In this document: one piece after another, positions 24,916-33,975 of the stretch
Numbering within the stretch: the stretch's first letter is position 1
Layout: every line of letters starts with the position of its first letter
Assembly (NCBI GenBank): GCA_965226695.1
Contig: OZ245405.1
Span: 2,790,001 to 2,854,000 of the forward strand
Direction of reading: 5' to 3'
Source of the DNA: CATOSD01 sp965226695
GTDB lineage: Bacteria > Chloroflexota > Dehalococcoidia > Lucifugimonadales > CATOSD01
DNA length: 64,000 nt
Notes under the pieces: generated by a model
Database searches by the model: none
What the model saw: only the letters and a program-made list of their open reading frames with translations
What the model was told of the DNA's origin: nothing
Position numbers and translations under genes: made by a program

Positions 24916-26019
24916 ATGTTGAGCAACGGCAAACTGTGGATAGGACTGGGTCTGAGCGTGGCGTTCCTCGGCATTTTCCTGCTTACCGTCGACTTGCGCC
25001 GCCTGTGGAGCGAGTTGGCCGGCGCAAACTACTGGTATCTCGGGCCCGCCGTGGCCATGTACTTCGTTTCGCTTCTCTTCCGCACGTTGCGATGGAAGCT
25101 GATGCTCGGCCACATCCGAAGCATACCGGTACGCCGGCTATTCCCGGTGGTGGTCGTGGGATACATGGCCAACAACCTGCTGCCCGTGCGGCTGGGCGAG
25201 TTGGTGCGCAGCTATTACGTCGGGGAGCGCGAGCACATCAGCAAGACGTCGGCGCTGGTGACCGTTCTGATCGAGCGCGTAATGGACGCTCTGACGCTGC
25301 TCTTCTTCATCGCAGCAATCGCCGCTGTCGTGCCACTGTCGGACGTGGTCGAGGCGATGGGCGAAAGCGCGAGGATAGCCTGGCCGCTGTTCGTCGTCGG
25401 GCTGGGCGCGCTTTTCATCGGCGCGTTCGGCGCGCTGTTGCTCTTCGCGTTCCAGCCGGCGCGGACGCGGGCGCTCGGCCTGGCCGTCATCCGGCCGCTG
25501 CCGGCGCGATTCGCTGCCAGGCTGGAAGGCCTGCTGGACATGTTCATTGTGGGATTGCTGCCTTTACGCAGCCCGCAAAAGCTGGCCGGGCTGTTCGCGC
25601 TCTCGGTGCCGATATGGCTGTTCGAGGCGGGGTTGTTTTTCTTTGTGGGGTTCGCGTTCGGACTCGACGGCCTCTACGCGAACCTCGCGGACCTGGCGAT
25701 TGCGGTGGTGTTGGTCACCGCAGTCGCCAACATCGGCAGCTCCATACCGTCCGCTCCCGGCGGCATCGGCCTGTTCGAGATTCTCGCGAGGGAGACGCTT
25801 GTGCTGCTTCCGCTGGCCGTAGTGGACAAGTCGACGGCGGCGGGCTTCGCTGCTGTCTCGCACTTCGCCCTGCTCATGCCGACCATCGTGCTCGGCCAGG
25901 TATACCTGTGGACGAGCAACGTCACGCTGCACAGGCTGTCCCGTGGCGGCGCTGCCACGGCGCGCGACGCCGCGGGCGCGCACGTTTCGGCCGGGCCGGA
26001 CGAGGACGCCGCGCGATGA
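24916..26019 (+). CDS. Flippase-like / lysylphosphatidylglycerol synthase TM-family (UPF0104) protein
   Basis: A 367-residue integral membrane protein with about eight transmembrane helices. Family marks: the N-terminal GLSVAFLGIFLLTVDLRRLW, YFVSLLFRTLRWKLML, GYMANNLLPVRLGELVR, LIERVMDALTLLFF and the late motif SSIPSAPGGIGLFEIL. This is the UPF0104/TIGR00374 family (AglD- and MprF-N-like), thought to move lipids or lipid-linked sugars. Its place between an Agl23-like protein and an FAD enzyme supports a role in a lipid-linked glycan process. Stop and next start overlap as ATGA, indicating translational coupling. Confidence 0.88.
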   Translation: MLSNGKLWIGLGLSVAFLGIFLLTVDLRRLWSELAGANYWYLGPAVAMYFVSLLFRTLRWKLMLGHIRSIPVRRLFPVVVVGYMANNLLPVRLGELVRSYYVGEREHISKTSALVTVLIERVMDALTLLFFIAAIAAVVPLSDVVEAMGESARIAWPLFVVGLGALFIGAFGALLLFAFQPARTRALGLAVIRPLPARFAARLEGLLDMFIVGLLPLRSPQKLAGLFALSVPIWLFEAGLFFFVGFAFGLDGLYANLADLAIAVVLVTAVANIGSSIPSAPGGIGLFEILARETLVLLPLAVVDKSTAAGFAAVSHFALLMPTIVLGQVYLWTSNVTLHRLSRGGAATARDAAGAHVSAGPDEDAAR

Positions 26020-27338
26020 GGGTGGGCATCATCGGCGCGGGGGCTGCGGGACTCGCCGCCGCCTATCGGCTGGGCAGGAACGGCCACGTCGCCGAAGTGT
26101 TCGAACGCGCCCCATTCCTGGGCGGTCAGGCTTCCACGTTCGACGTGGGCGGCGCGAGACTCGAACGCGGCTACCACCACTGGTTCACCAACGACAACGA
26201 CATAATCGAGCTGGTCCAGGAGTTGGGCCTGGGCCACCAGATACGGTGGATCGATTCCACCGTGGGCACGCTGTACGACGGAAGGATATACAACTTCGTA
26301 ACGCCCATGGACCTGCTCAGGTTTACGCCGCTGAGTCTGGCCGACCGGTTCCGCCTGGGCCTGGTGACACTGTACCTGCAGCGCAAGAGGGACTGGCGCG
26401 GCTACGAGGGCGTTACCGCCGACGCATGGCTGCGCAAGTACGCGGGACGGCGGCCCTACGAGGTGTTCTGGGGACCCATGCTGCGCGGCAAGTTCGGCGA
26501 GGCCCACTACGCCGAGGTCGGCATGCCCTGGGTGTGGGGCAAGGTGCAGACGCGAGTCGCGTCGCGGGGCAAGGGCATGGTCAAGGAGAAGCTTGGCTAC
26601 CCCATCGGCAGCTTCGCCGAGATTTTCGAGAAGCTGGCGCAGCGGATCGCGGAGCAGCGCGGAGCAGTGACCCTGGCGGCCTCGGTCGACCGCGTCGTGG
26701 TGGAAGACGGCGTTGCCCGTGGACTCGAGGTGTCCTCCGGCGGCGGGTCTGCCCGGCGACTGGAGTACGACGCCGTGATTGCCACTACCCCGTCGTACAT
26801 CTTCCCGCGCATCGCGCCCGGGCTGCCGCCGGACTACCTGGCACGGCTGGCGGGCGTGGACTACATGGCCGCCGTGCTCATCGTGCTTGTGCTGCGCAGG
26901 CCGCTGTCCCGGATGTACTGGCTGAACGTCGCCGACCGGTCGATTCCGTTCGTGGGCGTGATAGAGCACACCAACCTGATAAGCCCGGAGCACTACGGCG
27001 GCAACCACGTGGTCTACCTTGCCAACTACCTGACCACCGACGACCCCATGTACCGGATGAGCCACGACGAGCTGATGGAGGCGTACCTGCCCCACCTGCG
27101 CAAGATAAACGGGGAGTTCGACCGCTCGTGGGTTATCGAGAGCTACCACCACCGCGTCGACGCCGCGCAGCCAATCATCGGCGTCAACTACTCGTCCCGC
27201 ATACCCTCGCACCGCACGCCGATAGGCCGGCTGTACCTGGCGAACACCACGCAGATATACCCAGAGGACCGTGGCACCAACTACAGCGTGCGCATGGGCA
27301 ACACGGTCGCCGACATGGTGATGGAAGACCTGGAGTAG
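26016..27338 (+). CDS. FAD-dependent amine oxidase / phytoene desaturase-like oxidoreductase
   Basis: 440 residues. The N-terminus MRVGIIGAGAAGLAAAYRL is a Rossmann FAD site, followed by E(30-31) for ribose binding, FLGGQASTF and a second FAD segment near the C-terminus (GRLYLANTTQIYPEDRGTNY). The central part contains GYHHWFTNDNDIIEL and a helical cap. The closest broad relatives are NAD(P)-binding amine oxidases, protoporphyrinogen oxidases, UDP-galactopyranose mutases and carotenoid desaturases; which reaction it performs cannot be decided. The 4-nt ATGA overlap with the flippase-like gene points to action on a lipid or lipid-linked sugar handled by the cassette. It converges with ggt, stops 3 nt apart. 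Confidence 0.85.
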   Translation: MRVGIIGAGAAGLAAAYRLGRNGHVAEVFERAPFLGGQASTFDVGGARLERGYHHWFTNDNDIIELVQELGLGHQIRWIDSTVGTLYDGRIYNFVTPMDLLRFTPLSLADRFRLGLVTLYLQRKRDWRGYEGVTADAWLRKYAGRRPYEVFWGPMLRGKFGEAHYAEVGMPWVWGKVQTRVASRGKGMVKEKLGYPIGSFAEIFEKLAQRIAEQRGAVTLAASVDRVVVEDGVARGLEVSSGGGSARRLEYDAVIATTPSYIFPRIAPGLPPDYLARLAGVDYMAAVLIVLVLRRPLSRMYWLNVADRSIPFVGVIEHTNLISPEHYGGNHVVYLANYLTTDDPMYRMSHDELMEAYLPHLRKINGEFDRSWVIESYHHRVDAAQPIIGVNYSSRIPSHRTPIGRLYLANTTQIYPEDRGTNYSVRMGNTVADMVMEDLE

Positions 27339-27341
27339 CCG

Positions 27342-28934
27342 CTACCAGCCCACGGCGAAGCCGTCCGCGCGCGGCTCGCTGCCGCCACGCAGCACGCCCG
27401 TCTCGGGGTCGCGCTCGATGACCTGCCCACTGCCGAACAGCAGTCCGTTGGGCTGTTCGACAAACAAGCGGTGGCCGCGGGACGCAAGCCCCCGGATGGC
27501 GTCCGCGGGCGCGATGCTCTCGACGGCGACTCCCTGCCCCAGCTGCACGCTGAAGCGCGGCGCGTCCAGCGCGGCCTGCGGGTCCAGCCCGAAGTCGACC
27601 ATGTTCACTATCGTCTGCAGGTGGCCCTGCGCCTGCTGCATCGCCCCCATCACGCCGAAGCACAGCCACAGCTCGCCGTCTCTCGTCGCCATTCCCGGAA
27701 TCAGCGTGTGGAACGGCCGCTTGCCGGGTTCGAGCGAGTTCACGTGGTCTGCGTCCAGCGAGAACGACGCGCCGCGGTTGTGCAGCGCGATGCCCGTTCC
27801 CGGCACGACGATCCCCGATCCGAAACCCTGGAACACGCTGTTTATGAACGAGCAGGCATTGCCCTCGCCGTCGGCAGCCGCCACGTACACCGTGTCGGAG
27901 TGGACGGCGGCCGCCCCGGCAGGCGCCAACGCCATCGAGCGCTCGGCTGAGATCAGCCGCCTGCGCTCCTCCGCGTACTCCTTCGACAGCATTCGGTCTA
28001 CGGGCACGTCGACAGCCGATGGGTCGCCCACGTAGTGCAGCCCGTCCGCGAACGCCAGCCGCATGGACTCTATCATGTGGTGGTAGGCCTCAGCGGACTG
28101 GTAGCCCATTCCCGGCAGGTCGAAACCCTCGACCAGATTGAGCGCCATCAGCGCGTTCACACCCTGACTATTCGGCGGACACTCCCAGCAGGTGACGCCG
28201 CGGTAGTCCACGCTTACCGGCTCCACCCACTCCGGCCGATGCGCGGCCATATCGCTCGACGTGAGCCACCCGCCCATTTTCTGCACGTGATCGGCAATGC
28301 ACTCGGCGAGCGGCCCCCTGTAGTAAGCCTCGGCGCCGCCCTCAGCGATGGCGCGCAGCGTGCCGGCGAGTTCGGGTAGGCGCACCACCTCGCCCGGCGC
28401 TGGTCCGCGCCCGTCCAACAGCAACTCAGCCCCTGATGGGTGCTGGCGCAGCTTGGGAACGTTCGCGCCCCAGTGGCCGCTGATGACCTCGGACACGGGG
28501 TATCCCCGCTCCGCGTACTCGATGGCCGGCGCAAGCACGTCCGACAGCGTCATCGTGCCGCAGCGCTCCAGCACGGCCTCCCAGCCGCCGACGCCGCCTG
28601 GCGTGGTGACGGAATAGGCGCTGGTCGGCGGAATCGCCGCCATGGCTTTCGCCAGCAACTCGTCACGGGAGGCGGCCTCCGGCGCGCGCCCGCTCGCGTT
28701 CAGCGCGAGCACGCGCTTCTCGTCCGCCAGCCAGACAAGCGCGAAGGCGTCGCCCCCGACGCCCGTGGAGTGCGGTTCGACCACGTTCAGCGCCGCCGCC
28801 GCGGCGACTGCCGCGTCCACCGCGTTGCCACCCTGCATCATCATCCGTGTGCCGGCCATCGCGGCCAGTGGCTGGGTCGTCGCCACGATGCCGTTGCACG
28901 CCACAAGATTCGACCGCCGCGAACTGAAGTTCAT
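27342..28934 (-). CDS. Gamma-glutamyltransferase family protein
   Basis: A 530-residue Ntn-hydrolase that would self-cleave before the catalytic Thr in HSDTVYVAAADGEGNA (~residue 345), producing large and small subunits. Other family marks: GGNAVDAAVAAAAALNVVEP, STGVGGDAFALVW, WECPPNSQG, and SGIVVPGTGIALHNRG with the substrate-binding loop. GGT enzymes hydrolyse or transfer the gamma-glutamyl group of glutathione and related peptides. There is no signal peptide, unlike periplasmic GGT, so this one is probably cytoplasmic and may act on another gamma-glutamyl compound or a cephalosporin-type amide. A good AAAGGAG ribosome site lies 8 nt before the ATG. Confidence 0.92.
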   Translation of the reverse strand: MNFSSRRSNLVACNGIVATTQPLAAMAGTRMMMQGGNAVDAAVAAAAALNVVEPHSTGVGGDAFALVWLADEKRVLALNASGRAPEAASRDELLAKAMAAIPPTSAYSVTTPGGVGGWEAVLERCGTMTLSDVLAPAIEYAERGYPVSEVISGHWGANVPKLRQHPSGAELLLDGRGPAPGEVVRLPELAGTLRAIAEGGAEAYYRGPLAECIADHVQKMGGWLTSSDMAAHRPEWVEPVSVDYRGVTCWECPPNSQGVNALMALNLVEGFDLPGMGYQSAEAYHHMIESMRLAFADGLHYVGDPSAVDVPVDRMLSKEYAEERRRLISAERSMALAPAGAAAVHSDTVYVAAADGEGNACSFINSVFQGFGSGIVVPGTGIALHNRGASFSLDADHVNSLEPGKRPFHTLIPGMATRDGELWLCFGVMGAMQQAQGHLQTIVNMVDFGLDPQAALDAPRFSVQLGQGVAVESIAPADAIRGLASRGHRLFVEQPNGLLFGSGQVIERDPETGVLRGGSEPRADGFAVGW

Positions 28935-29024
28935 CTACGTTGCTCCTTTCGGTCGCCGCCAATGCGTAACCTGAATGCGGCCGGGGCGCCTCTGGACCTA
29001 CGCCAGCCGGACCTGCACGCACCT

Positions 29025-29963
29025 TCACGCTGGACGCGAAAGCCGCGCGAACGCGTCGTCCACGAACTGCCGGTGCCTCTCGCGCAGCTCCGATTCGTCC
29101 GCCGCTCGGCCCGGCACTGGCGCGGGCGCCCATCCCTCGGCAATCGCGCCGAAGTTGGACGCGGCGGCCAGCGCGGCGCACTGGTCCCAGTATAGCAGGC
29201 CCGTGTCGTCGACCCGCGTTGAGTCCAGGTACATGCGGGTGAAGCCGGACATCGCGTCCCAGCCGAAGGCCCACAACAGCTCCAGCCTGGCGTTCGCCAG
29301 ATCAGATAGCGGATCGCCGATCTTCGCGTCCTCCCAATCGATCACGGCGGCCACCTCTCCCTGCCTCCACAGCACGTTGCCGGGCCAGAAGTCCCCGTGC
29401 AGCAGCGCGGGTCGGTTGCGGCTCGGCAGGGGCCACACGGCCCGCAGCGCGTCCGAGATTCGGCGCTGGGACAGTGAGTCGCCCGTTTCGGCGGGGAGTT
29501 CTCGAAGCATCGCGGCCATCGAGTCGGCCTGTGAGGGCAGGAATGCAAGGCCCGCGGCGTGCGGGTCCACGCCGTGGATGGCGGCGAGCGCGTCCGCCAG
29601 CCGGCGAAGGCATTCGTCGAGGTCAGACGGCGCGAAGTCGGTCTCGCCGTTCACGCACTCGATCACCACGAAGGGCGTGGGCCAGTCTTCGTCCGCCTCG
29701 CCCAGCAATACAGGCCGGGGCGCCGGCAAGCCCAGCCGCGCGGCGATGCCCAGCAAGCGGAACTCGCACTCCGCGACGCGGGGGTTCTGGCGCAGGTCAC
29801 GCTCCCCATACCGGCGCACCACCACGCTCTCTGCGCCGCCGTGAGCGAGGCGCAGCTCCAGTTCGAGCGTAAGCGCGGAAGAGCCTCCCTCCATGCGCCG
29901 CCAGGCCGTCAGTTGTGCGCCCTCGCGAATCCGCGTCGCCAGGCGTTCGAGCCTATCCCGCAC
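29025..29963 (-). CDS. Aminoglycoside phosphotransferase-family kinase
   Basis: A 312-residue APH/choline-kinase-fold phosphotransferase. Visible: N-lobe VVVRRYGERDL and EFRLLGIAARLGLPAPRPVL; hinge TPFVVIECVNGE; catalytic loop ALLHGDFWPGNVLW with Asp and Asn; and the metal motif VAAVIDWEDAKIGDPLSDLA. Substrates in this fold include homoserine, choline, fructosamines, macrolides and aminoglycosides; none is indicated here. It lies upstream of ggt on the same strand (about 90 nt gap) and is divergent from the ROK kinase gene. Confidence 0.85.
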   Translation of the reverse strand: MRDRLERLATRIREGAQLTAWRRMEGGSSALTLELELRLAHGGAESVVVRRYGERDLRQNPRVAECEFRLLGIAARLGLPAPRPVLLGEADEDWPTPFVVIECVNGETDFAPSDLDECLRRLADALAAIHGVDPHAAGLAFLPSQADSMAAMLRELPAETGDSLSQRRISDALRAVWPLPSRNRPALLHGDFWPGNVLWRQGEVAAVIDWEDAKIGDPLSDLANARLELLWAFGWDAMSGFTRMYLDSTRVDDTGLLYWDQCAALAAASNFGAIAEGWAPAPVPGRAADESELRERHRQFVDDAFARLSRPA

Positions 29964-30047
29964 AGTTCGCGCCTCCGTTTCGCCGTTCCGTGTGGGAGCG
30001 CCGCGCCCAAGTCCCGGCTAGCACGCCCCACGTCGAGTACACGACAC

Positions 30048-30053
30048 TATAAT
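30048..30053 (+). promoter_or_regulatory. -10 box upstream of the ROK kinase gene
   Basis: TATAAT, about 50 nt before the ATG at 30104, in the 140-bp region divergent from the APH-type gene. No -35 hexamer is evident at 17-18 bp. Confidence 0.45.
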
Positions 30054-30103
30054 ATGTTCCCACACCAATGGGCGCCCCTCGCCCCGACTGTACGAGGAGA
30101 GCC

Positions 30104-31087
30104 ATGACTCAGTATGCCCTGGCGTCGGACCTTGGCGGCACCCACCTTCGAGTGGGACTTGTCGACCGCGACGGCAACGTGGTACACCGAGACTCGGTGC
30201 TGGCCGAGGCCTTCCGCGGACGGGACTATCTGCTGGACCTTTTCGTGCGGGAGTTGGAGGCTGCCGCGGCGCGCGTGGACCGGCGGGCGATAGTCGGCAT
30301 CGGCGTGGCGCAGGCCGGCCCCACCAACTCGGAAGACGGCACCATGTACAATCCGCCCCACCTGCCGGGATGGGACGGCTTTTCGGCCAAGCCTACCTTC
30401 GAGCGGCGTCTGGGGCTGGTCTCCTCACACGCGAACGACGCCACCGCTGCGGCCCTGGCCGAGTACGCATACGGCGCCGGCCGGGGAACGCGTCACTTGT
30501 TGTTCATGGCCGTGGGCACCGGAATCGGGGGCGGCATCGTGGTCGACGGTAGGCTCTACACCGGCGCGCGGGGATTTGCCGGCGAAGTGGGCCACATATC
30601 CATCGATCACAGCGGCCCTCTTTGCCCGTGCGGCAACCGGGGCTGCCTGGAGATGCTGGCGTCCGGCGACGCGCTGGGACGCATAGCCAGGGAGCGCCTG
30701 GCGTCTGGAGAGCGCAGCTCTATCCTGGAATTCTCTGGAGGCGAGTTGGAGCGCGTTGCCGGCCCGGCGGTCGCGGACGCGGCCAGATCCGGCGATGAGC
30801 TGGCGCTGTCGATCATGCGCGACGCGGGCACACATCTGGGCGTGGGCATTCTCAGCCTGCTCAACGCGCTCGACGTCGAGCGCGTGGTGCTCGGCGGGGG
30901 TGTACTCGGAAGCATGGACCTGATGATGCCCTGGGCGATTCGCGCAATCGAAGAGCGCGCCATCGTGCCATACGAGCGAGGCGCACCGGTCGTGATGTCG
31001 GATCTGGGAGACGACGCGGGCCTGCTGGGAGCTGCCGCGATGGCGTTCGACGCCTACGACAGGGGAGCGCGAGCGCCGGGGCAGTGA
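30104..31087 (+). CDS. ROK-family sugar kinase (glucokinase-like)
   Basis: A 327-residue ATP-dependent sugar kinase. N-terminal phosphate-1 motif ALASDLGGTHLRVGLVD; catalytic Asp in SSHANDATAAALAEY; GVGTGIGGGIVVDG-type loop present as AVGTGIGGGIVVDG; the structural zinc site GPLCPCGNRGCLEMLASG with three Cys, preceded by GHISID His; and the C-terminal VVLGGGVLGSMD adenosine motif. No helix-turn-helix precedes the kinase domain, so it is an enzyme, not a ROK repressor. Glucose or N-acetyl-hexosamine is the likely substrate. The start is the ATG after GAGGAGAG. Confidence 0.92.
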   Translation: MTQYALASDLGGTHLRVGLVDRDGNVVHRDSVLAEAFRGRDYLLDLFVRELEAAAARVDRRAIVGIGVAQAGPTNSEDGTMYNPPHLPGWDGFSAKPTFERRLGLVSSHANDATAAALAEYAYGAGRGTRHLLFMAVGTGIGGGIVVDGRLYTGARGFAGEVGHISIDHSGPLCPCGNRGCLEMLASGDALGRIARERLASGERSSILEFSGGELERVAGPAVADAARSGDELALSIMRDAGTHLGVGILSLLNALDVERVVLGGGVLGSMDLMMPWAIRAIEERAIVPYERGAPVVMSDLGDDAGLLGAAAMAFDAYDRGARAPGQ

Positions 31088-31142
31088 GAGGCCGCCGTTC
31101 GGGAGAGCTTCACGGGCCGTGTTCGGACAGCGATGTTCTCTA

Positions 31143-32060
31143 CTAAAAACGGGATCCCAGCGGGTCCTCGTCGAACTCGATGCTGCGCAGAGAGGTCCTG
31201 GCCGCCTCCTCCATCGCCTCGTCGCCCAGCTTCATGCACTGGTTCAGTGCCTGCTTGGCCAACACGCCCCCGATGGCGCCCAGCGCGTGCACCGCCGAAA
31301 GCTGTACCTGGTCGTCCTCGTCCTTGACGAGCATTATCAGGTGGGGCACGCTCGTCTCGTCGCCCAGCTGTCCTATGGCGTTGACCGCCTCGAAGCGAAT
31401 TGCCGGATCGTCGTCCTGGGAGTCGCGGAGCACGAGCGGCAGCCATCGGCTATTCGAGCTTCGCCCCATGGCGTAGACCGCGCTCTGCCTCAGCTTCGGT
31501 TCGCCGTCGTAGTACGCCCACTGGATGATCTCGCCAACCTCAGGGGTGTCGAAATGCGACACCGCCTCGATGGCGCGCCTTCTCACATCCAGGTGCTCGC
31601 CCTCATTTCCGATTACCGCAAGCAGCGCCGAGAGTATGCGTTCACCGTCGCGCGCCATGAGCTTGCTGTCCTGCGCCATCGCCGCGAACTTGCTCAGCGA
31701 TGCCGCAGCCGCGGCCTTCACGCTCGGCGACGGGTCCTTGCGGAGAAGGACGATAAGCGGCCGAATGCACACACGGTCGTCACAATCCCACAGGCCGCGC
31801 GTCGCCTGCTCTCTTATGTGAGCGTCGGCGTCCGCCAGACACGCGCGAAACACGTAGACGAAGTCGAACTCCAGGTTGTCCTCGCTCAACTCGATCATGC
31901 GGGCCAGTATCTCGCGCCTGCGGTCGACGCACACTCCGCTCCACTCCGTCTTGAACTCGGCAATTTCGTCCGACGTCAGGCCCGATAGCTGAAGCAGCCC
32001 GGAATGGCGCAGCGGTTTCGACTGGTCGGCCAGCTCTTTGAAGCAACTCTGGATGGTCAT
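31143..32060 (-). CDS. HEAT-repeat protein
   Basis: A 305-residue all-helical repeat protein. From ~residue 80 there are successive ~32-residue HEAT/PBS-lyase-type repeats, each with a DxxxxVRxxAxxAL-like pattern (DADAHIREQATRGLWD, DPSPSVKAAAAASLSKFA, HLDVRRRAIEAVSHFD, EPKLRQSAVYAMGR, DPAIRFEAVNAIGQLGD, DDQVQLSAVHALGAIG). Such proteins are scaffolds for protein binding; no catalytic residues are seen. A strong AAGGAGG ribosome site precedes the ATG, and a promoter is visible at 32206-32234. Function unknown. Confidence 0.85.
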   Translation of the reverse strand: MTIQSCFKELADQSKPLRHSGLLQLSGLTSDEIAEFKTEWSGVCVDRRREILARMIELSEDNLEFDFVYVFRACLADADAHIREQATRGLWDCDDRVCIRPLIVLLRKDPSPSVKAAAAASLSKFAAMAQDSKLMARDGERILSALLAVIGNEGEHLDVRRRAIEAVSHFDTPEVGEIIQWAYYDGEPKLRQSAVYAMGRSSNSRWLPLVLRDSQDDDPAIRFEAVNAIGQLGDETSVPHLIMLVKDEDDQVQLSAVHALGAIGGVLAKQALNQCMKLGDEAMEEAARTSLRSIEFDEDPLGSRF

Positions 32061-32205
32061 CGCAAGCCTCCTTGGGAGGCACTCCTGCGGTCCGAAGCCC
32101 GCTCGAGTGGTAAGTCAGTTCTGGAGAAGGGCGGCACGTTCATGCGGGCCGTCCCTCGGATCTTCTATCTCGCAGCGCGCCAGGTGGGCACTGCTCTGTA
32201 TCGTG

Positions 32206-32234
32206 AAGTTAAGGCTGACAAATGCGGTTGTCAA
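32206..32234 (-). promoter_or_regulatory. Promoter of the HEAT-repeat gene
   Basis: On the minus strand TTGACA (32229-32234), 17-bp spacer, TAACTT (32206-32211). It would give a leader of ~140 nt. The -35 is perfect, the -10 weak. Confidence 0.5.
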
Positions 32235-32325
32235 GTAGATTCCACGCCTCGAAATCGGAAAAGAACCAGCGCCGCTTTCCCCTCGCCGCCGAGTTCATGC
32301 CCGTCGCGCCGACCGGCGATGCTTC

Positions 32326-33975
32326 TTACACCTGGAGCAGCCGCCTCGAAATCTCCCTGGCGTCGTCGAGCGTCTCGGCAAACTGGTCTGCCGGTATGCT
32401 CCGCAGGATGTTCAGGGCATTGAGGTTGTCCTCAGGCTGGCCCGTGAGGCCGAGAACTATGCAGGATGTATTCTCTGCAACTGCGGAATCTATCATCTGC
32501 TCGACGACGAGAGCGGCGCTGTCGTCGACGTACACGGTCGCGGAGAAATCTAGGATGACGACCTCGTGATCTCGTATGTCGATGCTGAGGGTGTTTATCA
32601 GGCGAATGGAGGATGCGACGGTGAAACTGCCCCTCAGCGCCACCAGGCCGACGCGGGCGGAGAAGTCGTCCGCGTCCGGATCGCCATCCTGCAGGAAGGT
32701 CTGGTCCAGCAGCGGCACCGAGATTACGCTGTCCAGCTCCAGCCGCTCGAACTGGCGCGCGCTTGCCATTCCCGCGGTGATCAGGCCTATGGCTACGGCG
32801 GTGACGAGATCGACGAACACCGTGAGTCCCAGGGTTACCACCATTACCACCAGGTGCTCTCTCTGCACGCGGTGGATGCGTGTGATGAAGCGCCAGTCGA
32901 TTATGTCCCAGCCGACTTTCATCAGTATGCCAGCGAGCGCCGCGAGTGGGATCGCCTCCACATATCTGCCCAGCCCCAGGACGAGAGCGAGCAGTATCCC
33001 GGCCCGTACCACTCCCGAGATCTGCGTACGGCCGCCGGCCCTCAGGTTGACTACTGTGCCCAGGGTGGCCCCGGCGCCCGGCAACGCCCAGAAGAACCCC
33101 GCCACCATGTTGGCGATGCCCTGACCCATGAGTTCCCTGTTGGGGTTGTGCCGCGTGCGGGTCATCGAGTCGGCCACTAGTGAGGTGAGAAGGCTGTCTA
33201 TGGAGCCGAGCAACGCGATGGCCAGGGCCGGCTGCACCGCGCTCACAATGGCGTCGACAGACAGGTATGGCAGCTGGAGGCTCGGCAGGCCGGTTGGCAC
33301 TTCGCCGATGACCGGCGAATCGGTCAGCCAGAAGATCCCCAGCAGCGTGCCTACTACAAGCGCCGCCAGCGTGGGGGGCACGTACCTCCCCAGCCTGGAC
33401 GGCCATACGACGCCCACCGCCAGCGTAATTACGGCAATGGCCAGCGCGCCGAAATTGACGTTGGCGAGAGTCTCCGGCCACTTTGACACGACCGTTGGAG
33501 GGCCGGCAGCGGCCACGGGAGCGCCGAGAAAGGGCAGGGTCTGCATGACCATGATGATCACGCCGATCCCCGACATGAACCCCGATATCACCGAGTAGGG
33601 CGTGAACGACACGAACCGCCCTACCCTGAGCACCCCCAGGAGGACCTGAATCAGTCCGGCCATTATGACTATCGTGAACGCCCTGGACGGGTTGTCGGCG
33701 TTGGCGGTGACGATGACCGCCATGGCGACGGACATAGGGCCGGTCGGGCCGGAAATCTGCGAGCGGGTCCCTCCGAACACCGCGGCGAAGAACCCGACGG
33801 CAATCGCCCCGTAGAGCCCGGCCAAGGGGCCGAGACCGGACGCGATCCCGAAGGCTATGGCTACGGGCAGCCCCACCACGGCGGACGTGACGCCACCGAA
33901 GATGTCGCCGCGGAAAGTCTGGAGGTCGTAGTGGAAACCCTGAAAGACCGAACGGAGCTTGCCCAATCCAATCAA
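32326..33975 (-). CDS. SulP-family anion transporter with STAS domain
   Basis: A 549-residue inner-membrane transporter for sulfate, bicarbonate or related anions. Residues ~20-420 hold the 10-14 helix transport unit (GGVTSAVVGLPVAIAFGIAS; GPTGPMSVAMAVIV; PGAGATLGTVVNLRAGGRTQ, an SLC26/SulP signature), and residues ~440-549 a cytoplasmic STAS domain (DHEVVILDFSATVYVDDSAA, with the conserved Ser). The start codon appears to be TTG, overlapping the stop of the upstream RND gene as TTGA, so translation of the two is likely coupled. Substrate not determinable. Confidence 0.92.
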   Translation of the reverse strand: MIGLGKLRSVFQGFHYDLQTFRGDIFGGVTSAVVGLPVAIAFGIASGLGPLAGLYGAIAVGFFAAVFGGTRSQISGPTGPMSVAMAVIVTANADNPSRAFTIVIMAGLIQVLLGVLRVGRFVSFTPYSVISGFMSGIGVIIMVMQTLPFLGAPVAAAGPPTVVSKWPETLANVNFGALAIAVITLAVGVVWPSRLGRYVPPTLAALVVGTLLGIFWLTDSPVIGEVPTGLPSLQLPYLSVDAIVSAVQPALAIALLGSIDSLLTSLVADSMTRTRHNPNRELMGQGIANMVAGFFWALPGAGATLGTVVNLRAGGRTQISGVVRAGILLALVLGLGRYVEAIPLAALAGILMKVGWDIIDWRFITRIHRVQREHLVVMVVTLGLTVFVDLVTAVAIGLITAGMASARQFERLELDSVISVPLLDQTFLQDGDPDADDFSARVGLVALRGSFTVASSIRLINTLSIDIRDHEVVILDFSATVYVDDSAALVVEQMIDSAVAENTSCIVLGLTGQPEDNLNALNILRSIPADQFAETLDDAREISRRLLQV

